In this document: in pieces, positions 1 to 7,583 of the stretch
How the letters are laid out: each line of letters begins with the position of its first letter
Numbering within the stretch: the first letter of the stretch is position 1
Source of the DNA: Actinomycetota bacterium
GTDB taxonomy: Bacteria > Actinomycetota > Actinomycetes > Actinomycetales > Microbacteriaceae
Assembly (NCBI GenBank): GCA_010028615.1
Contig: RHAS01000001.1
Coordinates: 1 to 23,371, forward strand
DNA: 23,371 nucleotides
Reading direction: 5' to 3'
Program-made: the position numbers and the translations under genes
Notes under the pieces: model-generated
Told to the model about the DNA's origin: nothing
Databases searched by the model: none
What the model saw: only the letters and a program-made list of their open reading frames with translations

Positions 1-2168
1 CGCTGGCTGAATTCCGAATTAGAGGAGTGGCTACAAACATCGCCTTCCTTCAAGGGGTGCTAGCCGATGAGAGTTTTGCACGCGGTGAGGTGACTACCTC
101 TTTTATCGATGAGCGTCCACAGCTTCTAAACTCATATCCTTCACAAGATCGTGGTACCAAAATCCTTAGTTGGCTAGCCGATGTCACGGTGAATCAACCC
201 TATGGTGTTCGCGGTAACCTAGTCAGCCCAGCCTTGAAACTGCCCGCGTTAGATTTATCAACACCGATTTTGCCTGGGAGTAGGGATTTACTTTTAGAAG
301 TTGGGGCTAAGCGATTTGCTGAATTATTGCGTGCTGACCAGAAGGTTGCTATCACCGATACTACATTTAGAGATGCTCACCAATCACTGCTAGCTACTAG
401 AGTCAGAACCCGTGATTTGGTTCAGATCGCGCCATATCAAGCCCGATTACTTCCAACACTTTTATCGGTGGAAGCGTGGGGTGGAGCAACTTACGATGTC
501 GCTTTGAGATTTCTCGGGGAGGACCCCTGGGAGAGATTAGAACAACTTCGCAAAGCGATGCCAAATATCTGTTTGCAGATGTTGTTGAGAGGTCGAAACA
601 CAGTTGGCTACACCCCTTATCCAGAAATAGTCACTAAATCTTTTGTCGCAGAGGCCGCCTCGGGTGGAATTGACATCTTTAGAATCTTTGATGCACTCAA
701 CGACATTTCCCAAATGAGACCTGCCATCGATGCGGTTCTAGAAACTGGCACTGCTGTTGCCGAAGTCGGCATTTGCTATACCGGCGATCTACTTAGCCCG
801 AGCGAAGATCTTTACACTCTCGACTACTACCTGAAATTAGCCGAGCAGATTGCTAAATCCGGAGCACACATTTTTGCAATTAAAGACATGGCTGGACTAC
901 TTAGACCTCAAGCCGCGGTCAAACTGGTTTCAGCACTTAGAGAGAACTTTGATTTACCAGTTCACCTACACACCCATGACACCGCTGGTGGACAACTGGC
1001 TACTTTGATGGCAGCAATTGATGCTGGAGTAGATGCTGTTGATGTTGCCTCAGCTCCGATGGCTGGAACGACGTCGCAGCCCTCGGCCTCTGCTTTGATT
1101 GCGGCTCTCGAGAACACAGATCGCGATCCAGGTATTGCACTTTCCGCGATGACCATGCTGGAACCATACTGGGAAGCAGTTCGCAATGTCTATGCACCTT
1201 TCGAATCGGGACTTCCAGGCCCAACTGGTCGAGTGTATAAACATGAGATTCCTGGCGGTCAGCTAAGTAATCTTCGTCAGCAAGCAATTTCCCTGGGTCT
1301 AGGTAATCAGTTTGAACGCGTTGAAGATATGTATGCTGCAGCAAATCAGATTCTGGGTAGGCCACCAAAAGTTACCCCATCATCTAAAGTTGTCGGCGAT
1401 CTGGCCCTACACCTGGTGGCCGTAAACGCTAACCCAGATGATTTTGAGGCAAATCCGCAGAACTACGACATTCCTGATTCTGTGGTGCGTTTTATGGCAG
1501 GTGAGTTAGGTGATCTGCCAGGCGGTTGGCCAGAACCATTCCGCAGCAAAGTTTTAGCTGGCCGAGAGATCAAGTTGACCGAAACCAAGCTGGTGCAAGA
1601 AGATATTGAAATTCTGGAATCGACTGATTCAAAGGCTAAAAGACAAACGCTTAATCGACTGTTATTCCCAGTTCCCAATGCCGAATTTGAAAAATTCCGA
1701 GCACAGTATTCAAATCTTGACCCTGTGGAGACCTTGGACTATCTCTATGGACTGGAATCAGGGCATGAGCATGTGGTTGAAATTGCTAAGGGCGTCAGGC
1801 TGTTCATCGGGCTAGAGGCGATTTCCAATGCGGACACCAAAGGATTCCGAACAGTAATGACCACGCTAAATGGCCAGCTCCGGCCGATGCTGGTTAGGGA
1901 CAGAAATGTGGCGGTGAACGTGGTTTCGGCAGTCAAGGCGAACCTAAACGATGCTGCCGAAGTGGCAGCACCATTTGCTGGTGTAGTAACCCTGCTAGTT
2001 GCCGAAGGTGCTCTGGTTGAGCCTGGACAGCCTGTTGCTACCATCGAAGCCATGAAAATGGAGGCAACAATTACCGCAAATATGGCTGGAAAAGTCTCAA
2101 AAATAGCCATTTCCAAGACTCAATCAGTCGAATCTGGCGATCTGATACTAATCGTGTCGCCTAACTAG
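1..2168 (+). CDS. pyc: Pyruvate carboxylase, C-terminal part (5' end outside window)
   Basis: Biotin-dependent enzyme that carboxylates pyruvate to oxaloacetate, an anaplerotic reaction in the cytoplasm. The frame is open to the left edge (first full codon at base 3, reading LAEFRIRG), so the GTG at 27 is internal and not the start. The part seen begins at the end of the biotin carboxylase domain. The carboxyltransferase domain follows, with DTTFRDAHQSLLATR near 357-401, the conserved KDMAG lysine at 882-884 and HLHTHDTAG near 963-989. The PYC tetramerisation region comes next, and the C-terminal biotinyl domain has EAMKM with the biotinylated lysine at 2055-2057. The roughly 720 codons seen are about two thirds of the usual 1,130-residue actinobacterial single-chain enzyme, so about 400 residues lie outside. 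The domain order and motifs separate it from oxaloacetate decarboxylase and acyl-CoA carboxylase subunits. Confidence 0.96.
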   Translation, partial: LAEFRIRGVATNIAFLQGVLADESFARGEVTTSFIDERPQLLNSYPSQDRGTKILSWLADVTVNQPYGVRGNLVSPALKLPALDLSTPILPGSRDLLLEVGAKRFAELLRADQKVAITDTTFRDAHQSLLATRVRTRDLVQIAPYQARLLPTLLSVEAWGGATYDVALRFLGEDPWERLEQLRKAMPNICLQMLLRGRNTVGYTPYPEIVTKSFVAEAASGGIDIFRIFDALNDISQMRPAIDAVLETGTAVAEVGICYTGDLLSPSEDLYTLDYYLKLAEQIAKSGAHIFAIKDMAGLLRPQAAVKLVSALRENFDLPVHLHTHDTAGGQLATLMAAIDAGVDAVDVASAPMAGTTSQPSASALIAALENTDRDPGIALSAMTMLEPYWEAVRNVYAPFESGLPGPTGRVYKHEIPGGQLSNLRQQAISLGLGNQFERVEDMYAAANQILGRPPKVTPSSKVVGDLALHLVAVNANPDDFEANPQNYDIPDSVVRFMAGELGDLPGGWPEPFRSKVLAGREIKLTETKLVQEDIEILESTDSKAKRQTLNRLLFPVPNAEFEKFRAQYSNLDPVETLDYLYGLESGHEHVVEIAKGVRLFIGLEAISNADTKGFRTVMTTLNGQLRPMLVRDRNVAVNVVSAVKANLNDAAEVAAPFAGVVTLLVAEGALVEPGQPVATIEAMKMEATITANMAGKVSKIAISKTQSVESGDLILIVSPN

Positions 2169-2196
2169 CGAATAGACTTACCTGAGTAGAGATTGC

Positions 2197-2213
2197 GTTG
2201 GCGTATTGCCAAC
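2197..2213 (+). other. Small hairpin in the pyc-ATPase gap
   Basis: A perfect 6-bp inverted repeat (GTTGGC, 5-nt loop, GCCAAC) lies in the 70-nt gap after pyruvate carboxylase. A run of six T occurs only at 2229-2234, about 15 nt further on, and just after the AAGGA of the next gene. The geometry is therefore wrong for a standard intrinsic terminator. It may be an RNA-processing or attenuation structure, or chance. Confidence 0.25.
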
Positions 2214-2238
2214 CTGAAACACGAAGGATTTTTTAGGC

Positions 2239-3426
2239 GTGTCAGAGAAGTCAGAAAAACGTTTTTCCCGTCGTCGCGGTAACGAGAAGCCAGAACCGGC
2301 CGATCTATCCGAGGTTGTCCTTGACGCAGGAACAGTTGATCTAAGCCCAACCACAGCCTCAATCAAAGTGGTTACTGAATCAACCGCAATCGTTACCACT
2401 GGCGGTGCTGCTGAGACCGACGTTTTAGCGAATAGCCAAGCTGGCTACTCTAGACGTGATTCGCTTCGTGGCGATGTTTTCGAACAACCTGAGCCAGCAG
2501 CGATGTTAACCGCAGATCGTCTAATCGACGTTACTTCCAAAAACCGTCCTGCACCTGAAGCTGGCTTCAGAAGATTCTTCTACTTCTTGACGTTCAAGAC
2601 TGTAAACCTTGGTGACTCTCTTCGGGTAAGAGAGCGTAAAGCTGTTGATGCTCGTATCGGGGCAGTGCTCGAAGGTGGAGCTAGATTTGTGCCGGTGCTA
2701 ACCCGCAAAGGTGGAGTCGGAAAGACTACTGTGACCACGCTTTTGGGTATGGCTATGGCGTTAGTTCGCGAAGATCGTGTCATCGCTATTGATGCAAACC
2801 CTGACCGTGGAACATTAGCCGAGCGAGTAAGTAAGTCAACAAGGTTTACCGTTCGAGATGTTGTTAACCGCGCTGCTGCAATCGATGGCTTTACTGATTT
2901 TGCGACGATGGTATCTAGAGATGTGACCAGATTGCACGTGTTGGCATCCGACAGTGACCCAATGCTTTCCGAAGCTTTTGATGAGGGGGATTACAACGTC
3001 GTTGCCGACATGGCGGCAAGATACTATTCCGTTGTGCTTACCGACTGCGGTACCGGCATTGTTCACTCGGTGATGAGACCGACTCTGCAGCGAGCTAATG
3101 GACTGGTAATCGTTTCCGGTGGATCGGTTGACGAAGCAAGGCTGGCCTCTGAGACATTGACCTGGCTTGAAGCTAATGGTTTTGGCGATTTGGTTCGCCA
3201 AGCGGTTGTCGCTCTCAACACAGCAACTCAAGCGACAAACCTAGTTAAGTTGGTTGAGATTGAAGCCCACTTCAAATCACGTGTTCGCGCAGTTGTAAAA
3301 ATTCCTTATGATGCAGCTCTTGCAGCTGGATCGGTTATTAAGTTCGATCAACTTGATAAAAACACTAAGGCAGCGGCTAGAGAATTAGCCGCCCTGGTGG
3401 TTGAGGGATTAGCGAAGCCCAATTAG
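2239..3426 (+). CDS. MinD/ParA-family P-loop ATPase
   Basis: A deviant Walker A ATPase of the MinD/ParA (SIMIBI) class, 395 residues. The first 100 or so residues look disordered and polar. A basic/aromatic stretch follows (FRRFFYFLTFKTV), then the ATPase core. The Walker A motif RKGGVGKTT covers residues 156-164, with the signature lysine K157 and P-loop lysine K162. It is followed by AIDANPDRGTLAERV, a form I associate with actinobacterial MinD-like proteins including the ESX-linked EspI type. The GTG start at 2239 is supported by AAGGA at 2224-2228. It lies 70 nt after pyruvate carboxylase and 3 nt before deformylase, so it is probably cotranscribed. No ParB or WXG100 partner is visible. 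Membrane or pole positioning is a family expectation only; the specific role is unknown. Confidence 0.85.
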   Translation: MSEKSEKRFSRRRGNEKPEPADLSEVVLDAGTVDLSPTTASIKVVTESTAIVTTGGAAETDVLANSQAGYSRRDSLRGDVFEQPEPAAMLTADRLIDVTSKNRPAPEAGFRRFFYFLTFKTVNLGDSLRVRERKAVDARIGAVLEGGARFVPVLTRKGGVGKTTVTTLLGMAMALVREDRVIAIDANPDRGTLAERVSKSTRFTVRDVVNRAAAIDGFTDFATMVSRDVTRLHVLASDSDPMLSEAFDEGDYNVVADMAARYYSVVLTDCGTGIVHSVMRPTLQRANGLVIVSGGSVDEARLASETLTWLEANGFGDLVRQAVVALNTATQATNLVKLVEIEAHFKSRVRAVVKIPYDAALAAGSVIKFDQLDKNTKAAARELAALVVEGLAKPN

Positions 3427-3429
3427 TCG

Positions 3430-3930
3430 ATGAGCGTTCGTCAGATACGCCTCTATGGCGATCCTGTTCTTAAGACTGTTTGCGATCCAATAAAAGATTT
3501 CAATGCCGCCATCTCAGGCTTAGTTGACGATCTAATGGATACCACTACTTTGGTGGCGGGACGGGCTGGGGTAGCGGCAAATCAAATTGGAATTTCACTT
3601 CGTGCTTTTAGTTATAACGCTGAGAATCAAACTGGTTATCTACTAAATCCAGAAAACCTAATCGTTTCGGGTGAACCCGAATTAGTGGATGAAGGATGTT
3701 TGTCATTACCAGGACTTTGGCACAGCACTCTTCGCTATCCAGAAGCTTCAATTACCGGATACCTTTTAGATGGAAGTCAGGTTACAGTCAGTGGCACCGG
3801 AGTGCTTGCGCAAGCATTGCAACATGAACTAGATCATCTAAATGGTTTGGTTTATTTGGACAGACTTAGCCCAGAAGAACGTAGGGCAGCAATGGCTGCC
3901 CTACGTGAAACTGACTGGTTTTTACGCTAG
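3430..3930 (+). CDS. def: Peptide deformylase
   Basis: Removes the N-formyl group from nascent proteins; cytoplasmic metallohydrolase. All three family motifs are present in the 166 residues: motif 1 as AGVAANQIG (residues 46-54), motif 2 EGCLSLPG (88-95, metal ligand C90) and motif 3 HELDHLNG (132-139, ligands H132 and H136, catalytic E133). Motif 1 differs slightly from the common GxGLAAPQ. The ATG lies 3 nt after the ATPase stop with no obvious Shine-Dalgarno sequence, so translational coupling is likely. The gene's TAG overlaps the TAG of the convergent ligase gene in the palindrome CTAG (3927-3930). No fmt is nearby. The last 50 bases of coding sequence also contain a strong 12-bp hairpin, listed separately. 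Confidence 0.95.
   Translation: MSVRQIRLYGDPVLKTVCDPIKDFNAAISGLVDDLMDTTTLVAGRAGVAANQIGISLRAFSYNAENQTGYLLNPENLIVSGEPELVDEGCLSLPGLWHSTLRYPEASITGYLLDGSQVTVSGTGVLAQALQHELDHLNGLVYLDRLSPEERRAAMAALRETDWFLR
3879..3906. terminator. Candidate bidirectional terminator inside the end of def
   Basis: A perfect 12-bp inverted repeat with a 4-nt loop: ACGTAGGGCAGC at 3879-3890, loop AATG at 3891-3894, GCTGCCCTACGT at 3895-3906. It lies within def and begins 21 nt past the stop of the convergent ligase gene. On the minus strand it is followed by the pyrimidine-rich TCTTCTGG. On the plus strand T5 lies at 3919-3923, 13 nt beyond the stem. The U-tracts are imperfect, so the terminator role is inferred; the hairpin itself is seen. 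Confidence 0.5.
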
Positions 3931-5765
3931 ATCTTGTAATCACCAATGTTGTGACAGGTTGATTTAGCGCTGTCAGCATAGATGTCATCAATCAGGTGTG
4001 CGTAGTCCTCAGTTACTACAGATCGTTTGATCTTGAGTGACGGAGTTAGGTGGCCACTCTTTTCGGTCAAATCTTCAGGCAAAACCGAGAACTTTCTGAT
4101 TGATTCAGCAGTAGAGAAGTCCTTGTTTACGTTCTCAATTGCCTTAGAAATTTCAGCAAGCACCAGTGGGTTTTCTCTAGCCTGGTCAAGGCTCATAGGT
4201 TCCTTGATGCCGTTATTCTCCAGCCAAAGCGGAAGCATCTCCTCGTCAATGGAGACCAGTGCTGAAACAAATGGCTTTGCGTCTCCGATGACAACAGCTT
4301 GGCTAATCAGCGGGTTGGCGCGAAGTGGGTCTTCTAGTTGTGCTGGAGCAACATTCTTTCCACCGGCAGTAATGATCAACTCTTTCTTTCGACCAGTAAT
4401 GCTCAAGAAGCCATCGTCATCTAGAGTTCCAATGTCACCGGACTTGAACCATTCGCCCTCAAAAGTTGATTTGGTAGCCGATGGGTTCTTCCAGTAGCCC
4501 TTCAAGGTGTTTGAGCCCTTTAGCCAGATCTCACCATCGTCAGCGATTTTTACAGCACAACCAGGCAGAGCGAAGCCGACTTTACCAATTTTCACGTTGC
4601 CTGGTCTACCAATGGTGACTGGCGCTGTAGTTTCGGTAAGTCCGTAGCCTTCGAGAACGATAAGTCCAATTGCTCTGTAGAAGTGGCCAAGTCTGGCACC
4701 AAGTGGACCACCACCGCTAATTGCATATTTGACTCGACCACCCATAGCAGCACGAAGTTTCTTGTAAACAAGTGCGTCGAAAACCTTGTGCTTCAGGTTT
4801 AACCCGAAGGAAGGACCTTTTGGAGAATCTAGAGCAGTTGACCAAGCAACTGCGGTTTCTGCGGCAGCACGGAATATCTTGCCCTTACCACCTGACTCTG
4901 CACGTTGCTCGGCAGAGTTATAAACTTTTTCGAACACTCTTGGCACGGCCAATAGGAATGTTGGGTGGAAACTCTGCATCGCTGGTGCGACGTTCTTTGC
5001 ATCTGGCTGGTGACCAACCTGAACACCACCGGATGCACAAAGCACCGAAACAAAGCGAGCAAACACGTGCGCCATAGGTAGGAATAGCAGTGTTGATCCA
5101 CCTGGGCAGACAACATCAGGTAAAACTGCCTCAGCGTTTTTGCAAAGATCAACAAAACCTCGATGCAAAAGCTCGCAGCCCTTAGGTTTTCCAGTGGTAC
5201 CGGATGTATAGATGATTGTTGCCAGCGAATCTAGATTTGCAGATGTTCGTCTAGCTTCGAGCACTTCATTGGTAATTTTCGATCCTGATGCAACTAGATC
5301 GCTAAGATTTGAACTTTCGATCAACCAGGTCTTCTTCACATCTGGAAGAGATTTCTTTACCGTCTGGAACAGTTTTTCCAAATCAGGTGTTTCAAAGATG
5401 CAAGCTACAGCTCCTGAGTCACTAAGAATCCATTCGATTTGGCTTGGTGCTGAGCTTTCATAAATTGGCACCGACACAGCTCCGGCAAACCATAAGGCGA
5501 AATCACAAAGAGCCCACTCGTATCGAGTTTTGCTCATCAGGCCAACGCGTTGACCTGGTTCAATACCAGCGGCAATAAAGCCCTTCGCTAGTGATTTAAC
5601 TTCTTCAAGATAGTCTGCTGCAGATACATTTGTCCACACATTTGGTTCGGTCTGCTTCGCCATTAGCGGTAATTTTGGGTCTTTTTTCACACGGTCTATG
5701 AGTAAGTCAGTAATGTTGGTTTTTAGATCTGACTGGACCAAGGGTGGAACTTCGAAAACCTTCAA
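3927..5765 (-). CDS. Long-chain fatty-acid-CoA ligase / AMP-binding synthetase (FadD15-like)
   Basis: Adenylate-forming enzyme expected to activate fatty acids to acyl-CoA through an acyl-AMP intermediate; 612 residues, normal for long-chain acyl-CoA synthetases. Visible motifs are the phosphate-binding YTSGTTGKPKG (residues 186-196), GYGLTETT (373-380), GEWFKSGDIG (437-446), the hinge region DDGFLSITGRKKELI (450-464), GGKNVAP (468-474) and a C-terminal LTPSLKIKR carrying the probable catalytic lysine. The start is TTG at 5763-5765, strongly supported by AGGAGG (5771-5776) 5 nt upstream. The gene stands alone on the minus strand, divergent from glucokinase. M. tuberculosis has fadD15 in the same extended neighbourhood, which supports the assignment. 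The exact chain length used cannot be read from sequence. Confidence 0.9.
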   Translation of the reverse strand: MKVFEVPPLVQSDLKTNITDLLIDRVKKDPKLPLMAKQTEPNVWTNVSAADYLEEVKSLAKGFIAAGIEPGQRVGLMSKTRYEWALCDFALWFAGAVSVPIYESSAPSQIEWILSDSGAVACIFETPDLEKLFQTVKKSLPDVKKTWLIESSNLSDLVASGSKITNEVLEARRTSANLDSLATIIYTSGTTGKPKGCELLHRGFVDLCKNAEAVLPDVVCPGGSTLLFLPMAHVFARFVSVLCASGGVQVGHQPDAKNVAPAMQSFHPTFLLAVPRVFEKVYNSAEQRAESGGKGKIFRAAAETAVAWSTALDSPKGPSFGLNLKHKVFDALVYKKLRAAMGGRVKYAISGGGPLGARLGHFYRAIGLIVLEGYGLTETTAPVTIGRPGNVKIGKVGFALPGCAVKIADDGEIWLKGSNTLKGYWKNPSATKSTFEGEWFKSGDIGTLDDDGFLSITGRKKELIITAGGKNVAPAQLEDPLRANPLISQAVVIGDAKPFVSALVSIDEEMLPLWLENNGIKEPMSLDQARENPLVLAEISKAIENVNKDFSTAESIRKFSVLPEDLTEKSGHLTPSLKIKRSVVTEDYAHLIDDIYADSAKSTCHNIGDYKI

Positions 5766-5796
5766 GATAGCCTCCTGTTAGCACTGCGATGGACTT

Positions 5797-5825
5797 TTCA
5801 TAACTCTACCTATATAACGGTCCAA
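5797..5825 (-). promoter_or_regulatory. Candidate promoter for the acyl-CoA ligase
   Basis: On the minus strand, TTGGAC (5820-5825) and TATGAA (5797-5802) are separated by 17 nt and lie about 30 nt upstream of the TTG start. The match to the sigma-70 consensus is partial. Inferred only. Confidence 0.3.
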
Positions 5826-5836
5826 TCCAAAATAAC

Positions 5837-5866
5837 TTACTCGACCACAGCTCAAGGCTGTAAAAT
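5837..5866 (+). promoter_or_regulatory. Candidate promoter for the glucokinase gene
   Basis: TAAAAT at 5861-5866, preceded by TG at 5859-5860 without the usual spacer base, resembles a -10 element. A weak -35 (TTACTC, 5837-5842) lies 18 nt upstream. If used, transcription would begin near 5873, which rules out the ATG at 5865 and favours the ATG at 5898. Confidence 0.35.
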
Positions 5867-5897
5867 GGGGAAGTTAGCCGTTTCAAGGACAAAAATC

Positions 5898-6848
5898 ATG
5901 TATTCAGTAGGCATCGACATTGGTGGCACCAAAATCGCGGGTGTGCTACTCGATAGTCATGACCAGGTCCTTGCCTCCGAGAAAATTCCAACTCCAGCCA
6001 CTGATCCAGAAGCACTGTTTGATGCCGTGCTCGAATTGGTTAGGAAATTGGCGGACAGCAGAGAAGTTGCTGCAGTAGGTGTTGCAGCAGCTGGCTTTAT
6101 AGATTCGAACAGGTCAGAAGTCATCTACGCGCCAAATCTAAGTTGGCGAAATGAGCCGCTCAAGGCCAAATTGGAAAGCAAGCTAGGCCTTCCTGTAGTA
6201 ATTGAGAATGATGCGAATGCCGCTGGCTGGGCCGAATATCGGTTTGGTGCAGGCCGAGGCACAAAAAACATGGTGATGCTCACGCTTGGCACAGGTGTTG
6301 GCGGTGCCATCGTAGCCGATGGAAAACTCTACCGAGGTGGCTTTGGAATTGGAGCCGAATTTGGACACATGCGCTTTGTTCCAGATGGCCGAGAGTGCGG
6401 TTGTGGTCAGCGCGGTTGTTTAGAACAGTATGGTTCTGGAACAGCGCTTCTAAACAGTGCAAGAGAATTAGCTGCCAGTGATTCGCCACAGGGTGCTTAT
6501 TTGCGAAGTCTAGTTAGTGACCCAGCCTCCCTGACAGGCCAACAGGTTTATCAAGCAATCCAAGAAGCCGATGAAGGAGCGATTGGCCTAGTCGAAGATC
6601 TCGCTACAGATCTGGGCAAAGCACTAGCCTCAATCGTTGCCTTGCTGGATCCTGAGATCGTCGTTATCGGTGGTGGCCTTAGCGTTTTAGGCGAAATTCT
6701 ATTAGCGCCAATGCATCGAAGTTATCTGGAGAACCTGCCAGCAAGTGGATTTAGACCCGAACTGCGCCTAGTTACCGCTGAATTAGTCAACGATGCCGGT
6801 TCAGTTGGAGCAGCCGATCTCGCAAGAGAGTTTTTTGCTTCAAGGTAA
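5898..6848 (+). CDS. ROK-family glucokinase
   Basis: Phosphorylates glucose to glucose-6-phosphate with ATP (or polyphosphate in some actinobacterial enzymes); cytoplasmic. With the start at 5898 it has 316 residues. The phosphate-1 motif DIGGTK is at 7-12, ENDANAAG with catalytic D105 at 103-110, and TLGTGVGG at 129-136. The ROK zinc site comprises H157 in GHMRF and C167, C169 and C174 in CGCGQRGC. ATG 5898 is preferred to the in-frame ATG at 5865 because AAGGA (5885-5889) sits 8 nt before it, the family begins right before DIGGTK, and a probable -10 box overlaps 5865. PlsC and DAHP synthase follow on the same strand. ROK sugar kinases are hard to tell apart by motif, so another hexose is possible. 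Confidence 0.9.
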   Translation: MYSVGIDIGGTKIAGVLLDSHDQVLASEKIPTPATDPEALFDAVLELVRKLADSREVAAVGVAAAGFIDSNRSEVIYAPNLSWRNEPLKAKLESKLGLPVVIENDANAAGWAEYRFGAGRGTKNMVMLTLGTGVGGAIVADGKLYRGGFGIGAEFGHMRFVPDGRECGCGQRGCLEQYGSGTALLNSARELAASDSPQGAYLRSLVSDPASLTGQQVYQAIQEADEGAIGLVEDLATDLGKALASIVALLDPEIVVIGGGLSVLGEILLAPMHRSYLENLPASGFRPELRLVTAELVNDAGSVGAADLAREFFASR

Positions 6849-6889
6849 ACTTTTACTTCACCAATATTCTTTTCGAAGGGAGGATTTTC

Positions 6890-7567
6890 ATGTGGTATTT
6901 CTTGTTGAAACACATATTTCTTGGTCCACTACTAAAAGTCCTCTTTAGACCCTGGGTTAGGGGAGCGGAAAGAATTCCCGCCGATGGCGCAGCGATTCTA
7001 GCTAGCAACCACCTTTCTTTTTCTGACTCAATCTTCTTGCCCTTGATGCTCAGAAGACCAGTTGTATTTCTTGCAAAAAGCGAATACTTCACCGGCAAAG
7101 GAATTAAGGGAACACTCAGTCGCTGGTTTTTCAAAGGCACTGGTCAACTACCGATTGATCGAAGCGGTGGTAAAGCTTCAGAGGCAGCACTCAACACCGG
7201 TCTTCAAGTACTTGGCCAAGGTCAACTGCTAGGTATTTATCCCGAGGGCACCAGATCTCCAGATGGTCGTTTGTTTAGAGGAAGAACTGGAATCGCTCGA
7301 ATGGTTCTTGAAGCGAAGGTACCGGTGTTTCCTGTTGCCATGATTGACACTGAAAAAGTTCAGCCAATTGGCCGAAAGCTTCCCAGAATCCGCCGGATTG
7401 GGGTGGTTGTTGGTGAGCCGCTAGATTTCTCTCGTTTTGCCGGCATGGAGGGCGATCGCTTGGTGTTACGTGCTGTTACAGATGAAATCATCTATGAGTT
7501 GATGAAACTAAGTGGGCAAGAATACATTGATGTTTATGCCTCGACGCTAAAAGAGAAGCGTCGCTAG
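6890..7567 (+). CDS. plsC: 1-acyl-sn-glycerol-3-phosphate acyltransferase (PlsC family)
   Basis: Transfers an acyl chain to lysophosphatidic acid to form phosphatidic acid at the inner face of the membrane. The 225 residues carry the family's HX4D box as NHLSFSD (H41, D46), the conserved YPEGTRSPDG (117-126) and VPVFPVA (144-150). The hydrophobic N-terminus (FLLKHIFLGPLLKVLF) may anchor it. The start is clear: AAGGGAGG (6876-6883) lies 6 nt before ATG 6890. It sits 41 nt after glucokinase and 16 nt before DAHP synthase, and so is probably in one transcript with them. The homologue in M. tuberculosis (Rv2182c) is in the same neighbourhood as aroG and fadD15. Confidence 0.92.
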   Translation: MWYFLLKHIFLGPLLKVLFRPWVRGAERIPADGAAILASNHLSFSDSIFLPLMLRRPVVFLAKSEYFTGKGIKGTLSRWFFKGTGQLPIDRSGGKASEAALNTGLQVLGQGQLLGIYPEGTRSPDGRLFRGRTGIARMVLEAKVPVFPVAMIDTEKVQPIGRKLPRIRRIGVVVGEPLDFSRFAGMEGDRLVLRAVTDEIIYELMKLSGQEYIDVYASTLKEKRR

Positions 7568-7583
7568 AAGGCGAGAAGGTATC

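Noticed and set aside
962..1368. Overlapping antisense ORFs inside pyruvate carboxylase
   Set aside because: They lie wholly opposite conserved carboxyltransferase codons, have no recognisable domain and no plausible start signal; shadows of the real gene.
2197..2234. Hairpin plus T-run after pyruvate carboxylase as an intrinsic terminator
   Set aside because: The stem is only 6 bp and the T-run is about 15 nt away, beyond the ribosome binding site of the next gene; kept only as a low-confidence structure.
4027..5463. Plus-strand ORFs opposite the acyl-CoA ligase
   Set aside because: Their translations are low-complexity mirror frames of a gene with complete adenylation motifs.
5865..5897. 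Upstream in-frame ATG as the glucokinase start
   Set aside because: It overlaps a -10-like TAAAAT, lacks a ribosome binding site and adds residues before DIGGTK that the family does not have; ATG 5898 has AAGGA at good spacing.
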